A DNA stretch of 64,000 nt from Pantoea vagans (GTDB lineage Bacteria; Pseudomonadota; Gammaproteobacteria; Enterobacterales; Enterobacteriaceae): NCBI RefSeq assembly GCF_004792415.1, contig NZ_CP038853.1, positions 558,001 through 622,000 on the forward strand, written 5' to 3'. Under the pieces are notes generated by a model that searched no databases, was not told the origin of the DNA, and worked only from the letters and a program-made list of their open reading frames with translations. Shown piece after piece: positions 31,040-39,712 of the stretch (positions within the stretch are counted from its first letter, which is position 1; the number at the start of each line of letters is the position of its first letter). A program made the translations under genes and the position numbers.

Positions 31040-31681
31040 ATGAACGAAAATAAAGGCTTCTGGTACGCCGACTGGTCTTTCCCGATCTTTGTTGGCCTGC
31101 TCTCGTCGGGCGTTTTCGCCGGGACGCACATGTATTACCTCTATGGCATTGGCGCGTTTAACGAAGTGGCGTTTGTCTCGATGCTGCGCGCAGGGATGGA
31201 GACCGGCGTCTACGGCGCGGTCGCCGCCTTTGGTGCCAGCTTCCTGTTTGCCCGCATTATCGAAGGCTCGCTGGTGGGCATTCTCGATATCGGCGGCGCG
31301 ATCCAGACCGGGGTCGGGCTGGGTGTGCCGGCACTGCTGCTGGGGGCGGGCATCGTCTTCCCCGTGGCGAACTTCGCAGCTTCGCTGGCTACGGGCCTGG
31401 TGATTGGTGTGGCGATTGGCTACCTGATTATTCTGGCGCGTAAATTCACCATCAATCAGAGCGACTCCACCTACGGCGCAGACGTGATGATGGGTGCAGG
31501 TAATGCTTCAGGCCGCTTTCTGGGGCCGCTGATCATCCTGTCCGCTATGGCGGCCTCCATTCCGATTGGTCTGGGCTCGCTGCTGGGTGCGCTGCTGTTC
31601 TATCTCTGGAACAAGCCGATTACCGGCGGTGCCATCCTCGGCGCGATGATCCTGGGTGCGCTGTTCCCGATTGCTCTCTGA
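31040..31681 (+). CDS. DUF4310 membrane protein, EF_0833 family
   Basis: 213 residues with about six hydrophobic, glycine- and alanine-rich segments (14-36, 52-72, 78-95, 98-133, 158-175, 180-212). It belongs to DUF4310, present only next to DUF4311. The pair resembles a membrane component split in two genes. It starts 11 bases after DUF4311, with a GAGGCGATGCG ribosome region. Substrate is unknown; neighbouring enzymes suggest an amino-sugar acid derivative. Confidence 0.82.
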   Translation: MNENKGFWYADWSFPIFVGLLSSGVFAGTHMYYLYGIGAFNEVAFVSMLRAGMETGVYGAVAAFGASFLFARIIEGSLVGILDIGGAIQTGVGLGVPALLLGAGIVFPVANFAASLATGLVIGVAIGYLIILARKFTINQSDSTYGADVMMGAGNASGRFLGPLIILSAMAASIPIGLGSLLGALLFYLWNKPITGGAILGAMILGALFPIAL

Positions 31682-31724
31682 TCTCACCGGCGGCCCGGCA
31701 GCGGGCTGCCGTTAAGGAGAAAAC

Positions 31725-32855
31725 ATGTACGACTTGATTATCCGCAATGCGCGCCTCAGCGATGAGCAGGTGGTCGATATTGCGTTGCAGGATGGCCGCA
31801 TTGCTGCCATCGGCAAGGTGCAGGGCAGCGCACCGCGTGAGCGCGATCTGGCGGGCCGCTACTACCTCAGCGCGGGCTGGATCGACTCCCACGTTCACTG
31901 CTATCCCAAATCACCCATTTATCATGATGAAGCGGACGCGATCGGTGTGGCGCATGGCGTCACCACAGTGGTTGATGCGGGCAGCACCGGCGCAGAACAC
32001 ATTGATGACTTCTACCAGCTAACGCGCGCGGCGCAGACCCAGGTCTATGCGCTGATCAATATCGCCCGTACCGGCATCGTCACTCAGAATGAGCTGGCCG
32101 ATATGACGCAGATCGATGGCGAGGCGGTGCAGCAGGCCGTGGTGCGACTGCCCGATTTTATTGTCGGCCTCAAGGCGCGTATCAGCAGCAGCGTGGTCGG
32201 TCAGAACGGCGTCCAGCCGCTGATAAAAGCTAAGGCAATTCAGCAGGAGAGCGGTGGTCTGCCGCTGATGGTTCACATTGGCAATAATCCACCCAATCTC
32301 GACCAGATTGCGGATCTGCTCACCACGGGCGATATCATCACGCACTGCTTTAATGGCAAACCCAACCGCATCCTGACGCCGCAGGGTGAACTCAAAGCGG
32401 CGGTCAGACATGCTATCGCGCGCGGCGTAAAACTCGATGTCGGCCACGGCAGCGCCAGCTTCAGCTTCGAGGTCGCCCGCGTGGCGATTGCGCAGGGCAT
32501 TCTGCCCGACACCATCAGCTCTGACATCTACTGCCGTAATCGCCTGGCCGGGCCGGTTCACAGCCTGGCGCACGTGATGTCGAAATTCTTCAGCGTCGGC
32601 ATGACGCTGCCGCAGGTGATCGACTGTGTGACGGTCAATGCGGCCGCAGGACTGCGCCTGCTGCGCAAGGGCCAGCTGAAAGTCGGCTACGACGCCGACC
32701 TGACTGTTTTTAGCGTCAAAGAGGAAACCCGGCCCTTTATCGATTCAGAAGGTGAACAGGTAACCGGTGAGAAGCATCTGGTTCCGCTGGCGGCCGTGGT
32801 CGCTGGTACGTGGATCGCGACAGAAGAAGGAATAGCGCATGACCTCGGTATATGA
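31725..32855 (+). CDS. Amidohydrolase/deacetylase, EF_0837 family
   Basis: 376 residues, amidohydrolase-superfamily TIM barrel. Predicted binuclear metal ligands are all present: His56 and His58 (DSHVH), Lys150 (GLKAR, probably carbamylated), His184 (MVHIG), His207 (ITHCFNG) and Asp267 (SSDIYC). This fits hydrolysis of a cyclic or acyl amide such as an N-acetyl group. The family (EF_0837/AHA_3915) accompanies the DUF4310-4312 genes. Its last 17 bases overlap the next gene, so expression is coupled. Likely role: free the amine that DgaE-type lyase then eliminates; inference from context. Confidence 0.87.
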   Translation: MYDLIIRNARLSDEQVVDIALQDGRIAAIGKVQGSAPRERDLAGRYYLSAGWIDSHVHCYPKSPIYHDEADAIGVAHGVTTVVDAGSTGAEHIDDFYQLTRAAQTQVYALINIARTGIVTQNELADMTQIDGEAVQQAVVRLPDFIVGLKARISSSVVGQNGVQPLIKAKAIQQESGGLPLMVHIGNNPPNLDQIADLLTTGDIITHCFNGKPNRILTPQGELKAAVRHAIARGVKLDVGHGSASFSFEVARVAIAQGILPDTISSDIYCRNRLAGPVHSLAHVMSKFFSVGMTLPQVIDCVTVNAAAGLRLLRKGQLKVGYDADLTVFSVKEETRPFIDSEGEQVTGEKHLVPLAAVVAGTWIATEEGIAHDLGI

Positions 32856-33960
32856 AAAGTATGGCCTGAAGCCGGTAATTAACGCCTCTGGCCGTATGAC
32901 GATCCTCGGCGTCTCTACACCGTCGAGTGACGTGATCGATACGGTGAAGTACGGCCTCGACCACTACTTCGAAATGAAAGATCTGGTGGATAAGACCGGT
33001 GCTTATATCGCCGGACTGCTGAAGGTGGAGAACGCGCTGGTGGTCTCCTGCGCCTCCGCAGGCATCGCCCAGTGCGTGGCGGCGGTGATAGTGAAAGACA
33101 ATGACTGGCTGGTGGATAACCTGCACGCCGCACCACTGACCATCCCGCACCAGATTGTGGTGCCGAAAGGGCACAACGTGAACTATGGCGCCCCGGTCGG
33201 CAGCATGGTGGCGCTGGGTGGCGGGCAACTGGTGGAAGCGGGTTACAGCAACGAGTGTTCACCCGCTCAGCTGGCGGCGGCGATCACGCCGCAGACCGCA
33301 GCAATCCTCTATGTGAAATCGCATCACTGCGTGCAGAAGAGCCATCTCGATGTAGCGCAGGCCGCGGCGGTTGCGCGTGAGCATGGTGTGCCGCTAATCG
33401 TTGATGCGGCAGCGGAAGAGGATCTGCAGTGTTACTACCAGGCGGGCGCCGATCTGGTGATCTACAGCGGCGCAAAAGCGATTGAAGGGCCGACCAGCGG
33501 GCTGGTCATTGGCAGGCATCAATACGTTGAGTGGGTCAAACGCCAGACCAACGGCATTGGCCGCGCGATGAAGGTAGGCAAAGAGGGGATTCTGGGGCTG
33601 ACTCAGGCTATCGAAAATTATCTGACGCAGCCAAAAATCAGCGGCGCGCAGATGGTGGAAAAAATGACGCCGTTTATTGAGCAGCTCAATGGCCTGCATG
33701 GCGTGACGGCTCGCATCGTATGGGATGCCGCCGGACGTGATATCGCCCGGGCTGAGATCGCTTTTGACGAAGCTGCGATCCAGCAGCGCACCGGCGATCT
33801 GGTGCAGGCGCTGAAAAAGGGCGACGTCGCGATCTACTTCCGTGGCTACAAAGCTAACGAGGGGATCATTGAAGCAGACGTGCGCAGCGTCAGCGCCGAT
33901 CAACTGAACACTATTTTCACCCGCATTCAGGTACTGTTAAACGGAGAGAAACACGCATGA
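32839..33960 (+). CDS. DgaE-family PLP-dependent ammonia-lyase
   Basis: 373 residues of the SelA-like fold-type I PLP group. Lys213 in YSGAKAIEGPTSG is the predicted Schiff-base lysine and Asp189 (LIVDAAAEED) the pyridine-nitrogen partner. In Salmonella DgaE converts D-glucosaminate 6-phosphate to 2-keto-3-deoxygluconate 6-phosphate plus ammonia. Here the next gene is the matching aldolase, overlapping by four bases (ATGA), so the two-step logic is conserved. Whether the substrate is phosphorylated is uncertain because no PTS EII or kinase was recognised in the operon. Confidence 0.87.
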   Translation: MTSVYEKYGLKPVINASGRMTILGVSTPSSDVIDTVKYGLDHYFEMKDLVDKTGAYIAGLLKVENALVVSCASAGIAQCVAAVIVKDNDWLVDNLHAAPLTIPHQIVVPKGHNVNYGAPVGSMVALGGGQLVEAGYSNECSPAQLAAAITPQTAAILYVKSHHCVQKSHLDVAQAAAVAREHGVPLIVDAAAEEDLQCYYQAGADLVIYSGAKAIEGPTSGLVIGRHQYVEWVKRQTNGIGRAMKVGKEGILGLTQAIENYLTQPKISGAQMVEKMTPFIEQLNGLHGVTARIVWDAAGRDIARAEIAFDEAAIQQRTGDLVQALKKGDVAIYFRGYKANEGIIEADVRSVSADQLNTIFTRIQVLLNGEKHA

Positions 33961-34697
33961 CGCTGACCCCCAACTTTTATCAGGATCGCATCTGTCTTAA
34001 CGTCCTGGCGGGATCAAAAGAGAACGCCCGCGCCATCTGGCAGGCAGCAGAAGGGCACGTACTGGTCGGCGTGCTGTCAAAAAACTACGCCAGCAATGAC
34101 GCCGCTATCGCTGATATGCGCGAGTATGCTGCGCTGATCGATAATGCGCTGTCGGTGGGGCTGGGTGCGGGCGATCCTGAACAGTCACAGATGGTGAGTG
34201 AGATCTCCGCGGTGCTGCAACCGCAGCATGTGAACCAGGTGTTTACCGGCGTCGCCACCAGTCGTGCGCTGCTGGGCCAGTCACAGACGATAGTGAACGG
34301 TCTGATCTCGCCCACCGGCACGCCGGGTCAGGTAAAAATCTCAACCGGACCGCGCAGCTCAACGCAGCGCGACGGGATCGTGCCTATCGAAACGGCGATT
34401 GCGATGCTGCAGGATATGGGCGGCAGCTCGGTGAAATATTTCCCGATGGGCGGTCTGCAGGCGGTGGATGAGTACCGCGCTGTGGCGGAAGCCTGTGCAA
34501 AACTCGATTTCTGGCTGGAGCCTACGGGCGGTATCGATCTGGAGAATTTCGGCGAGATCGTGCGCATTGCGCTGGAGTCCGGCGTCAGCAAAGTGATCCC
34601 GCACGTCTACAGTTCGATCATCGACAAAGCCAGCGGAGAGACCCGCATTGACGATGTGAAGCAGCTACTGGCCATCTGTAAAACGCTGCTGGCGTAG
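33957..34697 (+). CDS. DgaF-type 2-dehydro-3-deoxy-phosphogluconate aldolase, EF_0839 family
   Basis: 246 residues, class I aldolase TIM barrel. Lys160 in VKYFPMGG is the predicted Schiff-base residue, with EPTGGI (188-193) near the barrel end. The family (EF_0839) is distinct from the short Eda-type aldolases and is always paired with the DgaE-type lyase. Expected reaction: cleavage of a 2-keto-3-deoxy sugar acid (phosphate) to pyruvate and glyceraldehyde (3-phosphate). It overlaps the lyase gene by four bases and is the last enzyme gene before the regulator. Confidence 0.88.
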   Translation: MTLTPNFYQDRICLNVLAGSKENARAIWQAAEGHVLVGVLSKNYASNDAAIADMREYAALIDNALSVGLGAGDPEQSQMVSEISAVLQPQHVNQVFTGVATSRALLGQSQTIVNGLISPTGTPGQVKISTGPRSSTQRDGIVPIETAIAMLQDMGGSSVKYFPMGGLQAVDEYRAVAEACAKLDFWLEPTGGIDLENFGEIVRIALESGVSKVIPHVYSSIIDKASGETRIDDVKQLLAICKTLLA

Positions 34698-34804
34698 AGA
34701 TCGATACGATCAGCCTGCAGCAGGCCGATCGCGCAACATGGACGTTGTGTGACGATCGCCGTAGGCTGATGTTCCCACTTTCTGTCTGCAAACAGGTAAC
34801 GCTT

Positions 34805-36715
34805 GTGAGATTTCCCAATCAGCGCCTTGCGCAACTGTTCGATGCCCTGCAAAACGAAACGCTGCCTCAGGATGAGCTGGCGCGGCGTTTTGCCGTCTCG
34901 ACCCGCACCGTGCGCACCGATATCACGGCGCTGAATGCGCTGCTGGCAGAGCATGGCGCGCAGTTTATCCTGAGCCGTGGCGCGGGCTATCAGCTGAAGA
35001 TTGAGGATGCTCAGCGCTTTCAGCATCTGCAGCAGCACACCGCGTCGCCACTGCGGGTGCCACGCACCTCGCCAGACCGGGTTCGCTACCTGCTGACCCG
35101 CTTTCTCACTGCGGCCTATTCGCTGAAACTTGAAGAGCTGGCCGAAGAGTGGTTTGTCAGCCGCGCCACCCTGCAGAATGATATGGCAGAAGTCCGCGAA
35201 TGGCTGGGGCGCTATCACCTCACTATTGAGAGCAAGCCACACTACGGCATGAAGCTGTTCGGCAGCGAAGTGGCGATTCGGACCTGCCTGACCGATCTGT
35301 TATGGCAAATCGATCAGGCGCAGCCGGAGAGTCCGCTGCTGACGATTGAAGCGCTGAACAGCGGCATGCTGGAGACGCTGCGCCCGCTGCTGCAAAACTG
35401 CTTTGCCCAGCACAATATTCGCCTCAGCGATGAGGGCGAGCGCTATCTGCGGCTTTACTGTGCCGTGGCGGTGCGTCGCATCAGTGAAGGCTATCCGCTA
35501 AACGATCCGGGAGCCGAGGAGATTGGTGATGAGGTGCGTGAAGCGGCACATCAGCTGATTAATCTGATGCGCCCGCTGGTCAGCAAACCGATTTCACCGG
35601 CGGAAGAGAACTGGCTGCGGGTCAATATCGCGGCGCGGCGCATTCAGGCGATCGCCCCCAGCGCTATTAATGCCGATGACGCCGACGCGCTGGTGGATTA
35701 CCTGCTCAGCTTTATTAACACCCACTACAACTTCAATCTGCAAAACGATCAGCAGCTGCGTGCCGATCTGCTCACCCACATCAAAACCATGATTACCCGG
35801 GTGCGCTATCAGATCCACATTCCCAACCCGCTGCTCAGCAACATCAAGCAGCACTATCCGATGGCCTACGATGTCACCTTAGCGGCGGTAACCAGCTGGG
35901 GGAAATATACCCCGTATGTTATCTCCGAGAATGAGATCGGCTTTCTGGTGCTGCATATTGGCGTCGGGCTGGAGCGCCACTATGACGTCGGCTATCAGCG
36001 CCATCCGCAGGTGCTGCTGGTGTGCGACAGCGGTAACTCTACGCTGCGCATGATTGAGGCAATGCTGCTGCGTAAATACCCGCAGTTACAGGTCACGGCG
36101 CGCCTGTCACAGCGCGAATATGAGGCGCGCAGCCGTATCGACGAAGATTTTGTTATCTCGACCATCCGGCTCAGTGAAAAAGAGAAACCGGTGGTGGTGA
36201 TGTCACCGTTTCCCACCGGTTTTCAGCTGGAGCAGATTGGCAAGCTGGTGCTGGTTGACCGGACCCGGCCTTACATGTTGGCGAAATTTTTTGATGCCCA
36301 GCACTTCCATATTGTCGACAAGCCGATGACCCAGTCTGAACTGTTTCGTCAGCTGTGCGATCAGCTGCAGGAGGAGGGCTTTGTGGATGCGGCGTTCTGT
36401 CCGTCGGTTGAAGAGCGTGAAGCGATTGTCAGCACCATGCTTGGCGAAGGGATCGCACTGCCGCACTCGCTGGGACTGCTGGCAAAGAAAACCGTGGTCT
36501 ATACCGTGCTGGCACCGCACGGCATTCCCTGGGGCGACGATACCGCCTATGTCATCTTCCTGCTGGCCATCAGCAAAAGTGAGTATGAAGAGGCAATGGC
36601 GATATACGATCTGTTTGTGACGTTCCTGCGTGAACGGGCGATGACCCGCCTGCGGGACAGCAGCGATTTCAACAGCTTCAGGGCGGTGGCGATGGATTGC
36701 CTGAGCCGGTCTTAG
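34805..36715 (+). CDS. PRD-containing transcriptional regulator with EIIB- and EIIA-like domains
   Basis: 636 residues from the chosen GTG. Domains in order: HTH (8-60), second winged HTH/Mga-like (about 90-150), PRD1 (about 175-280), PRD2 (about 290-395), EIIB(Gat)-like domain with Cys407 in LLVCDSGNST, and EIIA(Fru/Mtl)-like domain (about 505-635) with His554 in ALPHS. This is the MtlR/LicR/ManR activator layout: a DNA-binding protein controlled by PTS phosphorylation rather than an RNA-binding antiterminator. It lies downstream of the aldolase and probably controls this operon. An ATG at 34769 and a TTG at 34745 are in-frame alternatives; MRFPNQRL looks like the natural N-terminus. Confidence 0.85.
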   Translation: MRFPNQRLAQLFDALQNETLPQDELARRFAVSTRTVRTDITALNALLAEHGAQFILSRGAGYQLKIEDAQRFQHLQQHTASPLRVPRTSPDRVRYLLTRFLTAAYSLKLEELAEEWFVSRATLQNDMAEVREWLGRYHLTIESKPHYGMKLFGSEVAIRTCLTDLLWQIDQAQPESPLLTIEALNSGMLETLRPLLQNCFAQHNIRLSDEGERYLRLYCAVAVRRISEGYPLNDPGAEEIGDEVREAAHQLINLMRPLVSKPISPAEENWLRVNIAARRIQAIAPSAINADDADALVDYLLSFINTHYNFNLQNDQQLRADLLTHIKTMITRVRYQIHIPNPLLSNIKQHYPMAYDVTLAAVTSWGKYTPYVISENEIGFLVLHIGVGLERHYDVGYQRHPQVLLVCDSGNSTLRMIEAMLLRKYPQLQVTARLSQREYEARSRIDEDFVISTIRLSEKEKPVVVMSPFPTGFQLEQIGKLVLVDRTRPYMLAKFFDAQHFHIVDKPMTQSELFRQLCDQLQEEGFVDAAFCPSVEEREAIVSTMLGEGIALPHSLGLLAKKTVVYTVLAPHGIPWGDDTAYVIFLLAISKSEYEEAMAIYDLFVTFLRERAMTRLRDSSDFNSFRAVAMDCLSRS

Positions 36716-36737
36716 CTTCGCCCTGAAACCATGATAC

Positions 36738-37637
36738 TTAGTTTTTCTTCGCCAGCAGGCGCGGGATCTCGCGCAGACACCAGGATTTGGCTTCGCCCAT
36801 GCTGTCACGTCGCCACGCCATAATAATATCGACCTCGCGGGTATACTCCGGACTCACTACCCGCAGGCGGCCTTCGGCAATATCCTGCTCGACTAATGAA
36901 TAGGGCATGGTTGCCACGCCCAGGCCCGCCAGCAGCGCACGGCGCTTGTCGTCCATGCTGCTCACGGTCAGGCGCTGCTGCTTATCCAGCAACTGCACGG
37001 TCAGCACCGGACGCTCGCGCGCAGTATCCGCGACCGCAATGCCACGGTATTTCACCCGCGTCACTTCAGACTGCGGTTCCGGCTCGTTATGAATCGGATG
37101 ATCCGCACTGGCGACGTAGACGCTCATCATGGTGTAGAGCTTGCGGGTATTGATCTCGGTGGAGGCGCGGAAATGCATATCGGGGGCAATCACGATATCG
37201 GCGCGGCCCTGTTCCAGTCGTTCCCATGCGCCCGCCAGCACTTCCGTCACCAGCGAAAACTGCGTGTTGGCTTTGTCGGCCAGACGGGTCACCAGCGGAA
37301 AGAGTGCATCAATGGGCACCAGCGCTTCGGTAACAATGGTCAGATGGGTTTCCCAGCCACGCGCCAGCGCTTCCGCATCGGTGGTGAGCTTGTCGGCCGC
37401 TTCCAGCAGTACCCGGCCACGCTCCAGCAGCATGCGTCCCACGTTGGTAAATTTGGTACGGTGACCGGAGCGGTCAAACAGCACCACATCCAGCTCCTCT
37501 TCCAGCTTCTGCATGGTGTAGCTGAGGGCGGAAGGCACGCGCCCCAGCTCATCTGCTGCTGCTGCAAAACTGCCACGCCGATCAATCGCATCCATAACGC
37601 GTAACGATTCAAGGGTTAACGCACGCTCTTTAGCCAT
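36738..37637 (-). CDS. yhaJ: LysR-type regulator YhaJ
   Basis: 299 residues, nearly identical to E. coli YhaJ over the winged HTH (1-65: ESLRVMDAIDRRGSFAAAA) and much of the effector domain. In E. coli YhaJ activates yqjF and responds to dinitrotoluene breakdown products; in pathogenic strains it also affects virulence genes. It is divergent from yhaK, the E. coli arrangement, but here it sits beside the accessory operon and is convergent with its regulator. A T-N11-A site in the intergenic region is a candidate autoregulatory operator. Confidence 0.95.
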   Translation of the reverse strand: MAKERALTLESLRVMDAIDRRGSFAAAADELGRVPSALSYTMQKLEEELDVVLFDRSGHRTKFTNVGRMLLERGRVLLEAADKLTTDAEALARGWETHLTIVTEALVPIDALFPLVTRLADKANTQFSLVTEVLAGAWERLEQGRADIVIAPDMHFRASTEINTRKLYTMMSVYVASADHPIHNEPEPQSEVTRVKYRGIAVADTARERPVLTVQLLDKQQRLTVSSMDDKRRALLAGLGVATMPYSLVEQDIAEGRLRVVSPEYTREVDIIMAWRRDSMGEAKSWCLREIPRLLAKKN

Positions 37638-37649
37638 CCCGGTTCTCTG

Positions 37650-37662
37650 TCAGGAAATTTGA
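37650..37662. promoter_or_regulatory. Candidate YhaJ binding site between yhaJ and yhaK
   Basis: TCAGGAAATTTGA has the T-N11-A form used by LysR regulators and matches 10 of 13 bases of the palindrome core upstream of yqjF. It lies 13 bases upstream of the yhaJ start. Confidence 0.5.
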
Positions 37663-37766
37663 ACATGCCGGGCAGATTAACTGGCTAACAATCCGGCGTC
37701 CAGACTTTTACCATGGGTGCATAAAGTCCGTGGCCGATCCTCGTCACCGGATGCCGGAGGTAAATA

Positions 37767-38471
37767 ATGATAACGACACGCAGTGCGTCCGCCTGTGGTC
37801 AGGCCGATTTCGGCTGGTTACAGGGCCGCTACAGTTTCTCTTTTGGCCACTATTTTGATCCCAAACTGATGGGTTACGCGTCGCTGCGCGTACTGAACCA
37901 GGAAGTGCTGGCGCCGGGTGCCGCTTTTCAGCCGCGCACTTATCCTCAGGTCGATGTGCTGAACATCGTGCTGCAGGGTGAAGCCGAATATCGCGACAGT
38001 GAAGGCAACACCATCAGCGTGCGGGAAGGGGAAGCGCTGCTGCTCTCTGCTCAGCCCGGAGTGAGTTACACCGAAATTAACCTGAGCAAAGATCGCCCGC
38101 TGACGCGCATGCAGCTCTGGCTGGCGGCCTGTCCGGAGCGCGAAAATCCGCGGATGCAGAAAATAGCCCTGACGGAAGGCCGCGTGTCTCAGTTGATTGC
38201 TTCGCCGGATGGCGTGGACGACAGCCTGCAACTGCGTCAGCAGGTGTGGATCCATCAGGTCGAGCTGGCACCGGGCGAACATTACTCGCTGCCGATACAG
38301 GGGCCACGAGCCTACCTGCAGTCGATTCACGGTTCGCTGGAGGCGATGTCCGGCACGGACCATCAGGAGAAGCTGGGCTGTGGTGATGGTGCCTTTTTGC
38401 AGGAAGAGAAGCAGTTGCAGCTGACTGCAAAAACCGCGACCCGCGCGCTGGTTATCGATATTCCGGTCTGA
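37767..38471 (+). CDS. yhaK: Pirin-family bicupin YhaK
   Basis: 234 residues, two cupin domains (about 20-125 and 135-230). HYFDPKLMGY and PRTYPQVDVLNIVLQG fit the pirin family, although in YhaK the canonical metal-binding residues are partly changed. E. coli YhaK is cytosolic and reported as sensitive to oxidation. Divergent from yhaJ, so YhaJ probably controls it. It ends at a bidirectional terminator shared with dolP. Confidence 0.93.
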   Translation: MITTRSASACGQADFGWLQGRYSFSFGHYFDPKLMGYASLRVLNQEVLAPGAAFQPRTYPQVDVLNIVLQGEAEYRDSEGNTISVREGEALLLSAQPGVSYTEINLSKDRPLTRMQLWLAACPERENPRMQKIALTEGRVSQLIASPDGVDDSLQLRQQVWIHQVELAPGEHYSLPIQGPRAYLQSIHGSLEAMSGTDHQEKLGCGDGAFLQEEKQLQLTAKTATRALVIDIPV

Positions 38472-38484
38472 AAATCGGGCAATA

Positions 38485-38510
38485 AAAAAGGCGGCCAGGG
38501 CCGCCTTTTT
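38485..38510. terminator. Bidirectional terminator between yhaK and dolP
   Basis: A 10-bp stem AAAAAGGCGG / CCGCCTTTTT with a six-base loop has A/T tracts on both sides. Confidence 0.9.
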
Positions 38511-38523
38511 GCGTTTTAGTGTG

Positions 38524-39096
38524 TTACTTCAGCATGGTAAAGGCGGTGGTGACGTGCTTCACGCCACTGACGCGGCTGGCAACATCGGCCGCGGCCTGCG
38601 CTTCCTGTTGCGTCACCAGACCCAGCAGGAACACTTCGCCATTCTCGGTCGTCACCTTCACGTTGGAGGATTTCACCTGATCGCTGCCCAGCAGCTGCGA
38701 GCGGATTTTGGTGGTGATCCAGGTGTCGGAGGACGTGGTGCCCAGCGTCACTTTCTGGCCGATGCGGATCTCGTTGTAGACCTCGGTTGCGCCATCAACG
38801 CCCATGGTGATCTGTTTGGCACGATTGGCGATCTCCTGCGAAGGTGCCTGGCCTGTCAGCAGCACTTTGCCCTGATAAGCCGTGGCGATGACGCGGGCAT
38901 CGGTTTTAATCTGCTGATCTTTTGCCAGCGCGTTAGTGACGCGCAGCTCCAGGGTGCCGTCATCAACCTGCGTCCCTACCGAGCGAGGATCGGTCGCCGT
39001 TTTGGTGGCAACCGCTGCGCCGCCAGCCACAACCGCAACACAGCCCTGCAGCAACATGGCGGTTAACAGAATAGCTATAGCATTCAATGCTTTCAT
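38524..39096 (-). CDS. dolP: Division/outer-membrane stress-associated lipoprotein DolP (YraP)
   Basis: 190 residues. Lipoprotein signal with lipobox LLQGC (about 15-19), then two BON domains (about 45-115 and 125-190), the second binding anionic phospholipid at the division site in E. coli. DolP supports outer-membrane integrity and BamA function. I chose the ATG of MKALNAIA, preceded by GAAGGAGCACGA; six upstream codons are non-conserved. Last gene of lpoA-yraN-diaA-dolP; in E. coli it also has a sigma-E promoter. Confidence 0.95.
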   Translation of the reverse strand: MKALNAIAILLTAMLLQGCVAVVAGGAAVATKTATDPRSVGTQVDDGTLELRVTNALAKDQQIKTDARVIATAYQGKVLLTGQAPSQEIANRAKQITMGVDGATEVYNEIRIGQKVTLGTTSSDTWITTKIRSQLLGSDQVKSSNVKVTTENGEVFLLGLVTQQEAQAAADVASRVSGVKHVTTAFTMLK

Positions 39097-39110
39097 TCGT
39101 GCTCCTTCGG

Positions 39111-39698
39111 TCATTCCTGATGGGGAAAGAGAGTGTTATCGATCAGATCGCATAAGCAATTAACGGTGAGCATATGCATCTCCTGAATACGCGCGCTGCG
39201 GTGCGACGGAATGCGGATTTCCACATCCTGCGGACCCAGCAGTCCGGCGAGCTCTCCGCCATCATACCCGGTAAGCGCAACGATAGTCATATCGCGTGTT
39301 ACCGCCGCTTCTACCGCCTTAACGATGTCGCGGGTGTTGCCCCGGGTTGAGATAGCCAGTAACACATCGCCTGCGTGTCCCAGTGCGCGTACCTGCTTGG
39401 CATAGATTTCATCATGCAGACGGTCGTTACCAATCGCGGTCAGCATCACGTTGTCTGCACTTAAGGCCAGCGCCGGTAAGCTGGGGCGTTCGGTCTCAAA
39501 ACGGTTGATCATGCTGGCGGCGAAGTGCTGGGCATTGGCGGATGAAGCACCGTTACCACAGCTCAGGATTTTATTGCCATTCAGTAGCGACTGCACCAGC
39601 GTCATGGCCGCGCGCGAGATAGCATCGGGCAACGCCTCGGCTGCGGCAATCTGGGTTTGAATACTTTCGGTAAAACACGCTTTAATTCTTTCCTGCAC
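39111..39698 (-). CDS. diaA: DnaA initiator-associating protein DiaA
   Basis: 195 residues, SIS phosphosugar-isomerase fold (related to GmhA). The SIS core [17 protein letters not shown] and [10 protein letters not shown] is near-identical to E. coli DiaA. DiaA tetramers bind several DnaA molecules at oriC and help timely initiation. Located between yraN (14-base gap) and dolP (14-base gap) in a conserved operon. Confidence 0.96.
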   Translation of the reverse strand: MQERIKACFTESIQTQIAAAEALPDAISRAAMTLVQSLLNGNKILSCGNGASSANAQHFAASMINRFETERPSLPALALSADNVMLTAIGNDRLHDEIYAKQVRALGHAGDVLLAISTRGNTRDIVKAVEAAVTRDMTIVALTGYDGGELAGLLGPQDVEIRIPSHRSARIQEMHMLTVNCLCDLIDNTLFPHQE

Positions 39699-39712
39699 AC
39701 GACCACCTGGTT

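Noticed and set aside
30137..31129. 330-codon frame antisense to DUF4311
   Set aside because: It covers the DUF4311 gene and spacer in reverse, without ribosome site or family features.
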